Positions 49,200 through 59,840 of a DNA stretch of 64,000 bases are shown here, piece by piece. Below the pieces are notes generated by a model that worked only from the letters and a program-made list of their open reading frames with translations, did no database searches and had not been told where the DNA came from. Position 1 is the stretch's first letter; each line of letters starts with the position of its first letter. The DNA is taken from the NCBI RefSeq assembly GCF_000760935.2, contig NZ_CP049744.1, positions 1,240,001 through 1,304,000 of the forward strand. The letters run 5' to 3'. The position numbers were made by a program, and so were the translations under genes. The DNA is from Rhodococcoides fascians A25f (GTDB taxonomy: Bacteria > Actinomycetota > Actinomycetes > Mycobacteriales > Mycobacteriaceae).

Positions 49200-49407
49200 T
49201 CTGTTTCTCCCAGTAGTCGGTGGAAAATTAAAGTATCAGTAAAGCGGGGTGAGTGGTCCGAACTCGGATCATGAAGCAGTGCTACCGATTCTGTGAACAC
49301 TCATAGCTCAGCGACTGATGAAAACGTCACTTGGTCGAGCGCATGCTGGTAGCTTTCGATTCTGCGCGGGGGAGTCGCGCTTCTCGTAAAGCCTGGGGGG
49401 TGGGGAA

Positions 49408-50223
49408 TTGTCGTCGCGAACATCGACACTCGCGCGCGTCAGCGACGGGGTGTCCGGTGGATTCAGAACATTCGGGCAAACCCTGGAACTGGGCGTACTG
49501 GCCTTCGTTCACCTCTTTCGCGATGTCGTCACGCTGCGTCATCCGTGGCGCGACACCATCGACCAGGCCTGGTTCGTCGTCACCGTCACGGTGGTTCCAG
49601 CAATATTGGTGTCGATCCCGTTCGGCGTCATCGTCTCCGTGCAGGTCGGCAGTCTCACCGATCAGATCGGCGCGACGTCCATCGCAGGAGCAGCGGGCGG
49701 GCTCGGGGTGATCCGCCAAGGTGCCCCGATCGTTGCGGCACTGTTGTTGGGCGGTGCCGCAGGCTCGGCGGTCGCTGCCGATCTGGGGGCGCGGACGATC
49801 CGGGACGAGATCGACGCGTTGTCGACGATGGGAATCGACCCGGTGCGCAGGCTTGTCGCGCCGCGGTTGGCGGCCATCCTTCTGGTGGCACCGTTCTTGT
49901 GCATCCTCATCATCTTCATGGGCTTGGCTGCGGGCTATGCGATCAACGTCGGCTTTCAGAGCGGGACGCCCGGCAGTTACATCAGCTCGTTCGCGTCGTT
50001 CGCCTCGGTGGCGGACCTCGTCGTAGCTCTGGTGAAGACCGAGATATTCGGGATCATCGTCATCGTCGTCGCCTGCCACCGTGGGTTGTCCGCCGCCCAC
50101 GGACCGCGCGGGGTAGCCAACGCGGTCAACGCCTCCGTGGTTCTCGGTGTGGTGTCCGCGTTCACCGTCAACGTCGTGATCACCCAGGTGGTTGCGATGT
50201 TCATGCCACAGAAGTTGGGCTGA
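49408..50223 (+). CDS. yrbEA: MlaE-family permease YrbEA of the mce system
   Basis: A 271-residue integral membrane permease, one of the pair that forms the inner-membrane channel of Mce lipid importers. The MlaE loop RDEIDALSTMGIDPVRRLVAP is conserved and contacts the ATPase (MceG/Mkl), which is not in this window. TTG start after GGTGGGGAA. First gene of a ten-gene operon; the upstream 208 bases presumably carry its promoter. Confidence 0.92.
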   Translation: MSSRTSTLARVSDGVSGGFRTFGQTLELGVLAFVHLFRDVVTLRHPWRDTIDQAWFVVTVTVVPAILVSIPFGVIVSVQVGSLTDQIGATSIAGAAGGLGVIRQGAPIVAALLLGGAAGSAVAADLGARTIRDEIDALSTMGIDPVRRLVAPRLAAILLVAPFLCILIIFMGLAAGYAINVGFQSGTPGSYISSFASFASVADLVVALVKTEIFGIIVIVVACHRGLSAAHGPRGVANAVNASVVLGVVSAFTVNVVITQVVAMFMPQKLG

Positions 50224-50224
50224 G

Positions 50225-51097
50225 ATGGCAACTCCTTCGCGCTACACCGTGCACGGCACCGCTCACCTCACCCGCGGTGCCAGGTACCTCGGGCGTAAGC
50301 CGTTCGCGGTGCTCGAGATGCTGGGCCATCAACTGACGTTCTGCGTCAAGGTTCTCACCGCGATACCGCATACCGTTCGCTCCTACCAGCGTCAGATGCT
50401 GCTGATACTCAGTGACATCACCTGGGGCAGTGGAAAATTGATCGTCGGTGGCGGGACGGTGTCGGTGCTCGTCGTACTGGGTGTTGCGGTGGGTGCGTCG
50501 GTCGGAATCGAAGGATTCAATTCCCTCGGCATGGTGGGCATGGAGCCGTTGACCGGTTTCATCTCGGCGTACGCCAGCACTCGCGAACTGGCCCCGATGA
50601 TCGCGGCCATCGGATTCGCGACGCAGGCAGGATGTCGAATGACGGCCGAGATCGGTGCGATGCGTATCTCGGAAGAGATCGACGCCCTCGAAGCTCAAGG
50701 CATACAGTCGATGCCGTTCGTCGTCACCACCCGAGTGATCGCGGGAATCGTCACGATCGTGCCGCTCTACCTGCTGACACTCATTCTCAGCTACGTATCG
50801 TGCGCCGTGGTGGTTCGAGTGTTCGGCGGCCAGTCGTCCGGCACGTACGACCATTACTTCAGCGCATTCCTGCAGCCGATGGATGTGCTGTTCTCACTGC
50901 TCAAGGCAGCTGTCTTCGTCGTGACGATCATCCTGATCCATGGCTATCAGGGGTACTACGCCTCGGGTGGTCCGGAAGGTGTCGGCCGCGCCTCGGGTCG
51001 CGCGATCAGAGCCAGCCTCGTCGCGGTGGTGGTACTGGACATGATCATGACGTTGGTTCTGTGGGGATTCGACTCGGGCATAAGGATTTCGGGGTAG
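50225..51097 (+). CDS. yrbEB: MlaE-family permease YrbEB of the mce system
   Basis: A 290-residue partner permease of YrbEA. The cytoplasmic loop ISEEIDALEAQGIQSMPFVV corresponds to the ATPase-contacting region. It starts one base after the YrbEA stop. About six membrane segments; the N-terminal 50 residues are hydrophilic. Confidence 0.92.
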   Translation: MATPSRYTVHGTAHLTRGARYLGRKPFAVLEMLGHQLTFCVKVLTAIPHTVRSYQRQMLLILSDITWGSGKLIVGGGTVSVLVVLGVAVGASVGIEGFNSLGMVGMEPLTGFISAYASTRELAPMIAAIGFATQAGCRMTAEIGAMRISEEIDALEAQGIQSMPFVVTTRVIAGIVTIVPLYLLTLILSYVSCAVVVRVFGGQSSGTYDHYFSAFLQPMDVLFSLLKAAVFVVTIILIHGYQGYYASGGPEGVGRASGRAIRASLVAVVVLDMIMTLVLWGFDSGIRISG

Positions 51098-51099
51098 AG

Positions 51100-52137
51100 A
51101 TGGCAGTGTTCGACGATCTGACGGGACGATCGGCAGGTCCCGCTGCGCTTCGACTGCGAGGCCTGGCGGTTGCGGTTGCGGCGGCTGTGCTGGCCGGCGG
51201 CCTCACGGCGTATGCGCAGGGTGCCTTCGACTCGCCGTTCGGGCTGACTCTGGACGCAGCGTCGGTCGGGGACGGTCTGACGCCCGGGTCGGAGGTGAAG
51301 TTCCGCGGTGTGTCGATCGGAACGGTGGACAACATCGAGACCGTCGGGTTCGGACGTCAGAGACTGCAATTGGAGATCGATCCGAGCCAGGCGGGTGAGC
51401 TGACCGACACCATGCAGGCGCAGTTCTCGTCGTCGAATGTGTTCGGTTCCACTGCAATCGAATTGGTGTCGGACGGGACGGGAAATCCCCTCGCCGCGGA
51501 CTCGACGCTCGAGATATCCGGGAACCAGCGGGGTGCAACTGTCACCGGTGTGTTCCGGCGAGTAGCCGACCTCACCGCAGTTCTCGACACCGATCAAGTG
51601 CAGCATCTGCTGGACGTCATCTCCAACACCTCTGTCGAGGTGAGTCGAAATCTGAAGCCGTACTTCGATACTGCACAGATGATGGCGGACCACCAGATCG
51701 ATCCGCTGGCCTGGAAGCTGCATCGAGGGGCAGAACTGGGTGATGGAATTGCGAACCTGATTCCGCCCCTGCTCGACCTGGTGGTGGGAGTGGTGGACAA
51801 GAGCGTGTACGTGGAGGCCCCCGAAGATCGGGCCAGGACCATCGCTGCCAACGACGGCCTGAGCGATCAGTTGATGGTTCCGGTGGGCGACTTGCTGAAG
51901 AAGAACAATCCGGACCTGACCCGACTGCTGTCGACGACGCTCGATCTTCTCGTGCCCATCACGGCATCGATCGGCACGTTCGCACCCAGCTACAACCGGG
52001 TGCCACAGGTGCTCGACGGCATCTCCGACGCATTCCCCATCGTCGACGGCAAGCCGCAGTTGCAACTCGATCTGATTGTCAGGACCATGCCCAATCTGGC
52101 CGGAGCCGTTGCGGCACACGAGGAGGCGAACAGGTGA
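51100..52137 (+). CDS. mceA: Mce family protein MceA
   Basis: A 345-residue substrate-binding/tunnel subunit of an Mce lipid importer. A single N-terminal membrane segment (about 18-42) is followed by the MCE domain (GDGLTPGSEVKFRGVSIGTV) and a helical C-terminal region. The ATG is two bases after the YrbEB stop. No long disordered tail is present. Confidence 0.9.
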   Translation: MAVFDDLTGRSAGPAALRLRGLAVAVAAAVLAGGLTAYAQGAFDSPFGLTLDAASVGDGLTPGSEVKFRGVSIGTVDNIETVGFGRQRLQLEIDPSQAGELTDTMQAQFSSSNVFGSTAIELVSDGTGNPLAADSTLEISGNQRGATVTGVFRRVADLTAVLDTDQVQHLLDVISNTSVEVSRNLKPYFDTAQMMADHQIDPLAWKLHRGAELGDGIANLIPPLLDLVVGVVDKSVYVEAPEDRARTIAANDGLSDQLMVPVGDLLKKNNPDLTRLLSTTLDLLVPITASIGTFAPSYNRVPQVLDGISDAFPIVDGKPQLQLDLIVRTMPNLAGAVAAHEEANR

Positions 52138-53141
52138 AGAAGGTAGCCGGCCCAGCGATCAAACTGCTCGTCTTCTTCACGGTGACCGCGCTGTGTGCGG
52201 TGATCATCGTTGCCGCCCTTCGTACTCCGGTCGCCGGGCCGCTGTCGTCCTACGGCGCAGAGTTCGAAGACGTATCGGGGTTGTACGCCGGTGACGACGT
52301 GCGCATGTCCGGGGTGCAGATCGGCAAGGTCTCGTCGGTCGAACTCGACGGAGCCATCGCGCGAGTCGAGTTCGAGATCGAAGGCCAGCGGCCGATCTTC
52401 GCCAACACGCAGGCCGCTGTCCGCTATCAGAACCTCCTCGGGCAGCGGTATGTCGAGCTGATCCAGAAGGACGCCGCCGCAGGTGCCCCGCTGGCTGCCG
52501 ACGAGACGATACCGCTGGATCACTCGATTCCGTCGTTCGATATATCCACACTGTTCAACGGTTTCAAACCGATCTTCGACACCCTCGACACCGCGCAGCT
52601 CAATCAGTTCACGGAGAACATTCTCCGCATGGTCCAGGGTGATGGTTCCGGCCTGGGGCCGGTGCTCCGGGACGTGGACCGCATCACCCAGTTCGCGGTT
52701 CAGCGCGAGTCGATCATCGGACTGCTGATCGACAATCTCGGCCAGATCTCCGATTCGATCGGTGGTCAGTCCTCCTCCGTTGCAGACCTTCTCGAACAAC
52801 TGCACGGTCTGGTGTCGAAGCTCAGTACCCAGATGGACGGGGTACTGGCCTCGTTGGACCAGGCCAACTACGGGCTCGCCCCGTTCGTCGGTCTGCTGGA
52901 GAGCTTGCAAGATGCATACGACAACAGTTACGCACCGGTCGACGGTGCGCTGCGTCGGTTGCTTCCTCAGACCGATCAGGTCACCGAGTTGCTCGCGCTC
53001 ACACCATCCCTGTTGACGGGACTGAACGCAAGCATCCCCAAGCCGGGCAGCCGGACCTACACCTGCAGTCATGGGCAACAAGACATCCCGGGCATCGGCC
53101 AGATAGTGCTCGGCGGACAAAATTTGGTGGTGTGCAAATGA
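52134..53141 (+). CDS. mceB: Mce family protein MceB
   Basis: A 335-residue Mce subunit with an N-terminal anchor (about 8-30) and an MCE domain (YAGDDVRMSGVQIGKVSSVE). The helical region extends to about residue 300, and the tail has two Cys (YTCSHG and VVCK). The GTG start overlaps the MceA stop. Confidence 0.9.
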   Translation: MKKVAGPAIKLLVFFTVTALCAVIIVAALRTPVAGPLSSYGAEFEDVSGLYAGDDVRMSGVQIGKVSSVELDGAIARVEFEIEGQRPIFANTQAAVRYQNLLGQRYVELIQKDAAAGAPLAADETIPLDHSIPSFDISTLFNGFKPIFDTLDTAQLNQFTENILRMVQGDGSGLGPVLRDVDRITQFAVQRESIIGLLIDNLGQISDSIGGQSSSVADLLEQLHGLVSKLSTQMDGVLASLDQANYGLAPFVGLLESLQDAYDNSYAPVDGALRRLLPQTDQVTELLALTPSLLTGLNASIPKPGSRTYTCSHGQQDIPGIGQIVLGGQNLVVCK

Positions 53142-54148
53142 CACGCGTGGTTCGCAAGGGTGTTCGCGACGAGCAATCGGAGAACAAGACCCATTTCTTC
53201 TGGGGCACGGTCGGTGTCGCGTTCGCTGTGGTGCTCCTTCTCGCCGCGGCTGCGCTGTACACGATCCCGTTCGGCGAGCAGACCTACACTGCAGAGTTCG
53301 GTTCGGCAGCAGGGGTGAAGCCCGGTGACGAAGTCCGAATCGCCGGTATCTCCGTCGGTTCGGTGCGCTCGGTCGAGCTGGCCGGTGATCATGTCGACGT
53401 CGAATTCAGCGTGCACTCGGACGTTTTTGTGGGTGATGCGTCGACGATGACAGTGAAGTTGCTGACGCCGATCGGTGGTCACTACGTGATGCTCACGTCG
53501 CACGGCGACGGCGAACTCGGCTCGACGCCGATCCCTCCGGAACGAGTCGAACTTCCGTACGAGCTGTCCGACGCGATCCAGCAGGCAACACCGCTGGTCC
53601 GCGATATCGACGGATCGACGCTGCGCCAGACCGTGGCCGAGTTGGACGAGGCCGTCAGCACGCAGCCACAATCGACGCGCGCCATCGTGGACAATCTGTC
53701 CTCCCTGACCGACGTGATCGCCACTCGCTCGGACCAACTCGAACGCGGACTCGTCGTATCGGACGAGTACGTCGGCGCGTTGGCAGCCGATCGCGTGATG
53801 CTCACCGAGCTGGTACGTGAACTCGGCACCCTGACAAAGGGATTCGGTGACAAGCGCGCAGAAGTGGTCAGCGCCTTCGACCTTCTGGGGCGAATGTTCA
53901 AGCTCTTCCACCGACCCGTGGTCGCGTTCGAAAAGGGGTTGGAGCCGTCGATCGTCCAACTCGAAGAGATCACCCAGAAGCTCTTCGCACAGCTCGGTGA
54001 CTTCGACGGAGCGATCACGACCATGCAGCAAAGCACCGACGGCCTCGCCGCCCTGATCGGCGGGGGCGAAGGCCCCGTGATCGATCAGTCACAGGACACG
54101 GTCGTCGGTGTCGGCGTGTGCATTCCATTGCCGGGGAGAGTGTGCTGA
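53138..54148 (+). CDS. mceC: Mce family protein MceC
   Basis: A 336-residue Mce subunit. The N-terminal 20 residues are charged, followed by the membrane anchor (about 22-45) and MCE domain (GVKPGDEVRIAGISVGSVRS). It overlaps MceB by ATGA. It is about 180 residues shorter than typical mycobacterial MceC, lacking the Pro-rich tail. Confidence 0.9.
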   Translation: MTRVVRKGVRDEQSENKTHFFWGTVGVAFAVVLLLAAAALYTIPFGEQTYTAEFGSAAGVKPGDEVRIAGISVGSVRSVELAGDHVDVEFSVHSDVFVGDASTMTVKLLTPIGGHYVMLTSHGDGELGSTPIPPERVELPYELSDAIQQATPLVRDIDGSTLRQTVAELDEAVSTQPQSTRAIVDNLSSLTDVIATRSDQLERGLVVSDEYVGALAADRVMLTELVRELGTLTKGFGDKRAEVVSAFDLLGRMFKLFHRPVVAFEKGLEPSIVQLEEITQKLFAQLGDFDGAITTMQQSTDGLAALIGGGEGPVIDQSQDTVVGVGVCIPLPGRVC

Positions 54149-55253
54149 TGAGACGCAGAACCGTGCGGATCGCCGTGGCGGCAGCAGTGGTGGTCACGCT
54201 CGTCGGTTCGGTCGCATCGGCGACCGCGGTCATCGACACCGCCTCGACCAGTTCCTCGCTGTGTGCCGAGTTCGGCGATACGGTCGGGTTGTACGAGGGC
54301 AATTCGGTGACGATGCTCGGCGTGACCGTCGGAACGGTGAAAAATATCGAGAACACCGACGGCGCAGTGGTGGTCACGATGGATGTCGACGACGGTCTCA
54401 GGCTCCCCGCCGACGTCGGGGCCGTGACACTGTCGAGCTCGATCGTCACCGATCGGCACGTGGAATTCACGAAGCCGTACACCGACGGACCCGAGCTCGA
54501 TCGTGCGAACTGTATTCCGTTGGAACGCACTCGAACCCCGCTGGGGATCAGCGACACCCTCGACGCCGTATCGGGGCTGGCGTCGGACCTGCTGGGTCCG
54601 GCCGACGCCGACGGCAAGCACGAGGAAATCCTGGGCGACACACTTCGTTCGGTCGATGGTTCGCTACGAGGATCCGGCGCCCAGCTCAACGACAGCCTGC
54701 GCCAACTGGCCCAACTGGTCGGCGATCCGGCCGACCGTGACACGACCGTGCGGCGACTGATCGACAACCTCGACGGTCTGATCGATACGTTCGTGGTGAG
54801 CTGGCCCGAGGTGGCGAAGCTGCTCGACAACCTCAAACGAGGAATGATCACGCTGTCGGAGTTCACCCAGTCGTTCGGCACCACTGTCGCCCTCACGACC
54901 GAATTCATTCCGCCACTTGCGCGCAACGTCGCCAAGTACGACGACAAGGTCTACGCATTTCTCGACCAGGCGGCCCCCGTGGTCGATGTGCTGCTCGGAC
55001 GGGTGGGCGATATCAAGGACATTCTGGAACAGGTGCCGACCATAGGGCAGAACTTGATGACGATGTACGACAACGACTCCAAGAGTGGTCGCGTGATCTA
55101 TCACCCGCCGCAGTTCGAGATCGACACGAACTCGCCCAACGAGGTCTGTGCGCTGCTCAACAAGTACGCACCGACGTGTTCGGCGAACCAGCAGCGCGGC
55201 GATGTCATCGACGTCGGATTGGTGCAGCTGGTCCTCGGTTCGGCGGGATGGCG

Positions 55254-55257
<4 letters not shown>
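54148..55257 (+). CDS. mceD: Mce family protein MceD
   Basis: A 369-residue Mce subunit with signal-anchor (about 6-30), MCE domain (YEGNSVTMLGVTVGTVKN) and a helical region (TLRSVDGSLRGSGAQLNDSL). The start shares one base with the MceC stop (TGATG). It is much shorter than M. tuberculosis MceD proteins. Confidence 0.9.
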
Positions 55258-56311
<1,054 letters not shown>

Positions 56312-56315
<4 letters not shown>

Positions 56316-57256
56316 AGCCGGGCACAGTGGTCTCGCTCGTTGCGCTGGTGGTGATGACGGTGGCCAGCGTCGGGTACCTGGTTGTCGGTGTACTCGACAT
56401 CGATCCGACCCGAACGACCGACCACGTGGTGGTCCACATGGAGTCCTCCGGCGGACTGATGGATACCTCGCAGGTGACATCCCGCGGAATCCAGGTCGGC
56501 CGAGTCGAGTCGATCGACGTGGTGCCGGGTGGTTTGGACGTCACGCTCGCGCTCGACGCCGCCCACCGCATTCCGAAGGACTCGGAGGTGGTAGTCGCCA
56601 ACCTGTCTGCCGCGGGCGAGCAATACATGGATCTACGCCCACGAGGGACAGGCGGGCCGTACCTCACGGACGGGGACGTGATCGGCAGCGATCACGTACG
56701 CGCGTCGGTCACCGTCAGCGAAGCGCTGAGCCTGGGTGATTCCCTTGCATCACAACTGGATACGAACGCGTTGACGGGATTGACGGAGACCGCGTCGGCG
56801 GCGATCGACGGTCGTGAAGGCGATGTCGACCGTCTGGTGGAAGCCTTCCGATTCCTGGCGGCGACCCTGCGCGACAAGAGCGGCGAAATTCGACGCCTGT
56901 ACGACAACGCTCAGCAGGCGGGACGCAACGCCTACGGATACGGCCCGGTGATGACCGACGCCGCACCGTACGTGGGTGCGACGGGCGCGGGTGTGGCGAA
57001 TCTGCTCGAGGGATTCAACCAGTACTCCTACGTCGGCGCGGACGTCTGGGACGATCCACTCGGAAAGATCGGACCGAAGATCGACCAATATCTCACGCCT
57101 CTGTCGCCCGACTTGGCGCTGATCGCAACGCTTCTCAAGCCGTACACCGAACCCATCAAGCCGATGCGGGTAGATGCGGGATCCATCGTGGACGTATTGC
57201 AGACGGTGTTTCCTCCCGGCGGCCCGGCGAAACTCTCCGTAGAAATTCCGAACTGA
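56312..57256 (+). CDS. mceF: Mce family protein MceF
   Basis: A 314-residue Mce subunit, the last of the six. N-terminal anchor (about 5-27), MCE domain (TSRGIQVGRVESIDVVPGG) and helical region. Overlaps MceE by ATGA. It is far shorter than the 500-plus residues of typical MceF. Confidence 0.9.
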
Positions 57257-57272
57257 CAGGAGTCACCCCCTC

Positions 57273-57845
57273 ATGGTCGAGACAGAAGCATCCGAGGCGA
57301 AGGCAGCTGTACCCGAGGAGAAAGCAGCAGTGCCCGAGAACTCCACCCGACGCCGGCGAATTCGCTGGGCGGTGGTCGCTGCCGCGGTACCGGGCATTGC
57401 GCTCGCGGTGGTATTCGGGGTGCTGTGGCGTTCGGCAGCAGGCGATCTGGCCGACGAGCGTACCCATGATCAGGACCGGCAGATGGCGGTGAACACGGCG
57501 ACCGAATACACCGCGCGGTCGTTGACGTACGACTACCGCAATCTCGACGCTTTCTTCGAGGGTGTCGATCAGGGGGCGTCGCAGTCCCTGCAAGACAGGT
57601 ACGACGGTGTCCGCGAGGCGCTCACGGCGATCATGAACGAGTCACAGGTGGTGGCAACCGGCGAAGTTCTGTCGGCAGCAATCGATTCCGAGTCCGGAGG
57701 CGAGTACAAGGTTGCGGTCTTCGCTCAGCAGACGACGCAGAACGTGCAACAGCCCGACCCAGGCAAGGTGCCCAACCTTCTGTTGGTGACGGTCACCGAT
57801 CAGGACGGGCAGTGGATCGTGAGTGACTACGGACCCAAGACTTAG
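57273..57845 (+). CDS. Mce-associated membrane protein (Mas)
   Basis: A 190-residue protein with one membrane segment (about 32-52) after a charged N-terminus and an extracellular NTF2-like domain (NTATEYTARSLTYDYRNLDA, then VFAQQTTQNVQQPDP), as in Mce-associated proteins that stabilise Mce complexes. CAGGAG precedes the ATG. It starts 16 bases after MceF. Only one mas gene is present. Confidence 0.88.
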   Translation: MVETEASEAKAAVPEEKAAVPENSTRRRRIRWAVVAAAVPGIALAVVFGVLWRSAAGDLADERTHDQDRQMAVNTATEYTARSLTYDYRNLDAFFEGVDQGASQSLQDRYDGVREALTAIMNESQVVATGEVLSAAIDSESGGEYKVAVFAQQTTQNVQQPDPGKVPNLLLVTVTDQDGQWIVSDYGPKT

Positions 57846-57855
57846 GTCCGTCGGT

Positions 57856-58965
57856 TCAGCGGGCGTTGGTAGCGCTGACGAACTGCGCGAGGCCGCGCAC
57901 CTCCTGCTCGATCTCGGTCATGCCGTGCGTCTCGAAGATCGACGTGAACTGATTCTTGTCGAACATGCGGATCCCGATACGCCCCGACACCGCACCCAGA
58001 ATCGACTTCACCGGCGCGGCGCTGCGGCCGTAACTCGTCATGATCGCAATCCGGCCGCCAGGGCGCAGGACGCGGATCAGTTCGTCGACCACTGTCAGCG
58101 GGTTGGGCATCAGGTACAGGGCGGCGAAACAGCAGACGGCGTCGAACGTGTTGTCGGCGAACGGAAGTGATTGCGCATCACCTCGCATGTAGGCGGCGTG
58201 AGGACCGCGATTGTCGCGGACGGCACGCCTGATCATCTGCTCGGAAATGTCGAACCCGAGGGCGATGCCATCACCGCTCAGGTGGTCGGAGAGGTACCTG
58301 GTGAAATTCCCCGGTCCCGATGCCACGTCCAACACACTCATGGCTCCTGACAGGCGTAGGTCTGCGACGGCCTTGGCTCGTTCGGCGGACATGGACAGGC
58401 CGCCCACTCCCATCATGGCGACACCAGCGGGACGCCACAGCTTTTCGTAGATCGAGGCGACCAGAGGGTTGTTCATGGCTCGGCTGGCTGCCGTGGGTGA
58501 CGGTGCAGGCGTGCCGCCGAGCAGTTCCACATAGCCGTCGGTGGTGACGGCACCCGCGCGAAATTCGGGTTCGAGCAATGCTGCGGCGCGGTCGAGGGCC
58601 CGGGTCTCGGGAGACGGCGTGGCAGCAGTCTCGGCCTCACCGTCCGGATCTACGTCGGGTTCGAGTGGATACGGCGGCATCCCGGTGCCCTGCAAGCGGT
58701 ATCGGCCCCAGAGGTCCACGTCGCTCACCAGAACGGGCACATCCCCGCTGTCGGTGCTGAGTCTGCCCTTGCGGCTGCTGCCTGCGGCCTCCATGAACCC
58801 CTGAAGTGCTTCGTGTGGCCGTACTCGCCCGTACCACCGGAAGACGCCGTCGATGGGTTGGGAGTGTCCGCGCAGATCGATCTGCACCTCGAACTCGGCA
58901 GGAGGGGCCTCGAAAGTCAGAGTTGCCGGGCCGCGGTAGTCGGGCTTACCGGATAGATCACTCAC
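57856..58965 (-). CDS. DUF4873 domain fused to SAM-dependent methyltransferase
   Basis: A 369-residue two-domain protein. Residues 1-95 match DUF4873 (GPATLTFEAPPAEFEVQIDL, then RWYGRVRP), often found fused or next to flavin monooxygenases in actinobacteria. Residues about 170-340 are a class I methyltransferase with motif I VLDVASGPGNFTRYL. The GTG start overlaps the TetR stop by eight bases and has GGAGGAAG upstream. The substrate is unknown; the context suggests a lipid-like oxidation product. Confidence 0.85.
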   Translation of the reverse strand: MSDLSGKPDYRGPATLTFEAPPAEFEVQIDLRGHSQPIDGVFRWYGRVRPHEALQGFMEAAGSSRKGRLSTDSGDVPVLVSDVDLWGRYRLQGTGMPPYPLEPDVDPDGEAETAATPSPETRALDRAAALLEPEFRAGAVTTDGYVELLGGTPAPSPTAASRAMNNPLVASIYEKLWRPAGVAMMGVGGLSMSAERAKAVADLRLSGAMSVLDVASGPGNFTRYLSDHLSGDGIALGFDISEQMIRRAVRDNRGPHAAYMRGDAQSLPFADNTFDAVCCFAALYLMPNPLTVVDELIRVLRPGGRIAIMTSYGRSAAPVKSILGAVSGRIGIRMFDKNQFTSIFETHGMTEIEQEVRGLAQFVSATNAR

Positions 58966-59746
58966 AGGTTTCTTCCTCCTGGTCGCGAACGAACGCGAGA
59001 TGCATGGGTCGATCGGATTCGAGACGGACGCCGGCAAGTGCGCACGAGGATTCGACGAGGCCCCGCACTATGGCGGCCAGATGCGCAACGAACGCCTCGG
59101 TGGACATGGTGGATTCATGGTCTTCGGAACTGCCGAGCCACCAGTCCGTCGCAGTGGCCACCGCCCCGAACGTCGAGTAGGAGACCATCTCGACGGTCGA
59201 ACGGTCCACTGCGGGGCCCTGTATGGCGTCGGCCAGTACGCGGGCCACCGTGTCGGACGCGGCGCGAGCCGAATCCAACGCCGGGTCACCGGCAACGCCT
59301 TTCGAAGTTCCACGGTCCGTGGTGCGAGTCAGGAAGTGGCCGTGAACGAGAAACCGGAACAGATTGGGATGTTCTCCGACGACGGCCGCATAACCGGCGA
59401 CGCTGCGATCGATGAGATCGGTGACGGAATCCTCGAACAGGTTGACGGTGTCCATGATCCGGTCCCACAACATGTCCTGGACGTTCTGGACTATTGCCGT
59501 ATGCAGATCGGAACGGTCTGCGAAATGTCGATACAGCTTGGGCTTGGCCGTCCCGGCCACCTTCGCTATATCTCCCATGCTGACGTTCGGGCCGTGCACA
59601 TCGATCGCGATCAGTGCGGCCGCGACGATTTCCCGGCGCACTTGGAGGCGATGCTCACGCCACCGCTCGGTGCGCGCATCGATCTTCTTGCACGGAGTCG
59701 GCTGCCGCCCCTTCTCGGGGTTGACACGTCCGGTGACTTGAACCAC
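58958..59746 (-). CDS. TetR family regulator
   Basis: A 262-residue regulator. The helix-turn-helix region is GPNVSMGDIAKVAGTAKPKL followed by YRHFADRSDLHTAIV. The C-terminal ligand domain is unassigned. The frame extends further upstream, but this GTG lies just downstream of a 24-bp inverted repeat and promoter-like sequence. It is divergent from the AurF-BVMO-SDR genes and co-transcribed with the DUF4873-methyltransferase gene. Confidence 0.85.
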   Translation of the reverse strand: MVQVTGRVNPEKGRQPTPCKKIDARTERWREHRLQVRREIVAAALIAIDVHGPNVSMGDIAKVAGTAKPKLYRHFADRSDLHTAIVQNVQDMLWDRIMDTVNLFEDSVTDLIDRSVAGYAAVVGEHPNLFRFLVHGHFLTRTTDRGTSKGVAGDPALDSARAASDTVARVLADAIQGPAVDRSTVEMVSYSTFGAVATATDWWLGSSEDHESTMSTEAFVAHLAAIVRGLVESSCALAGVRLESDRPMHLAFVRDQEEETCE

Positions 59747-59753
59747 ACTCGTA

Positions 59754-59777
59754 CAGTACCTACTACCGCCGGTACTG
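59754..59777. promoter_or_regulatory. Inverted repeat, candidate TetR operator
   Basis: CAGTACC, ten bases, GGTACTG: perfect 7-base arms in the divergent promoter region, 8 bases from the regulator start. It is the obvious candidate site for the adjacent TetR protein, controlling both directions. Confidence 0.6.
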
Positions 59778-59840
59778 GCTACCGCGAGTTTCGGGTACGC
59801 GAAGTCTCGGGGTGTGGTCGATCGCGAGGGGGGATCGGTT

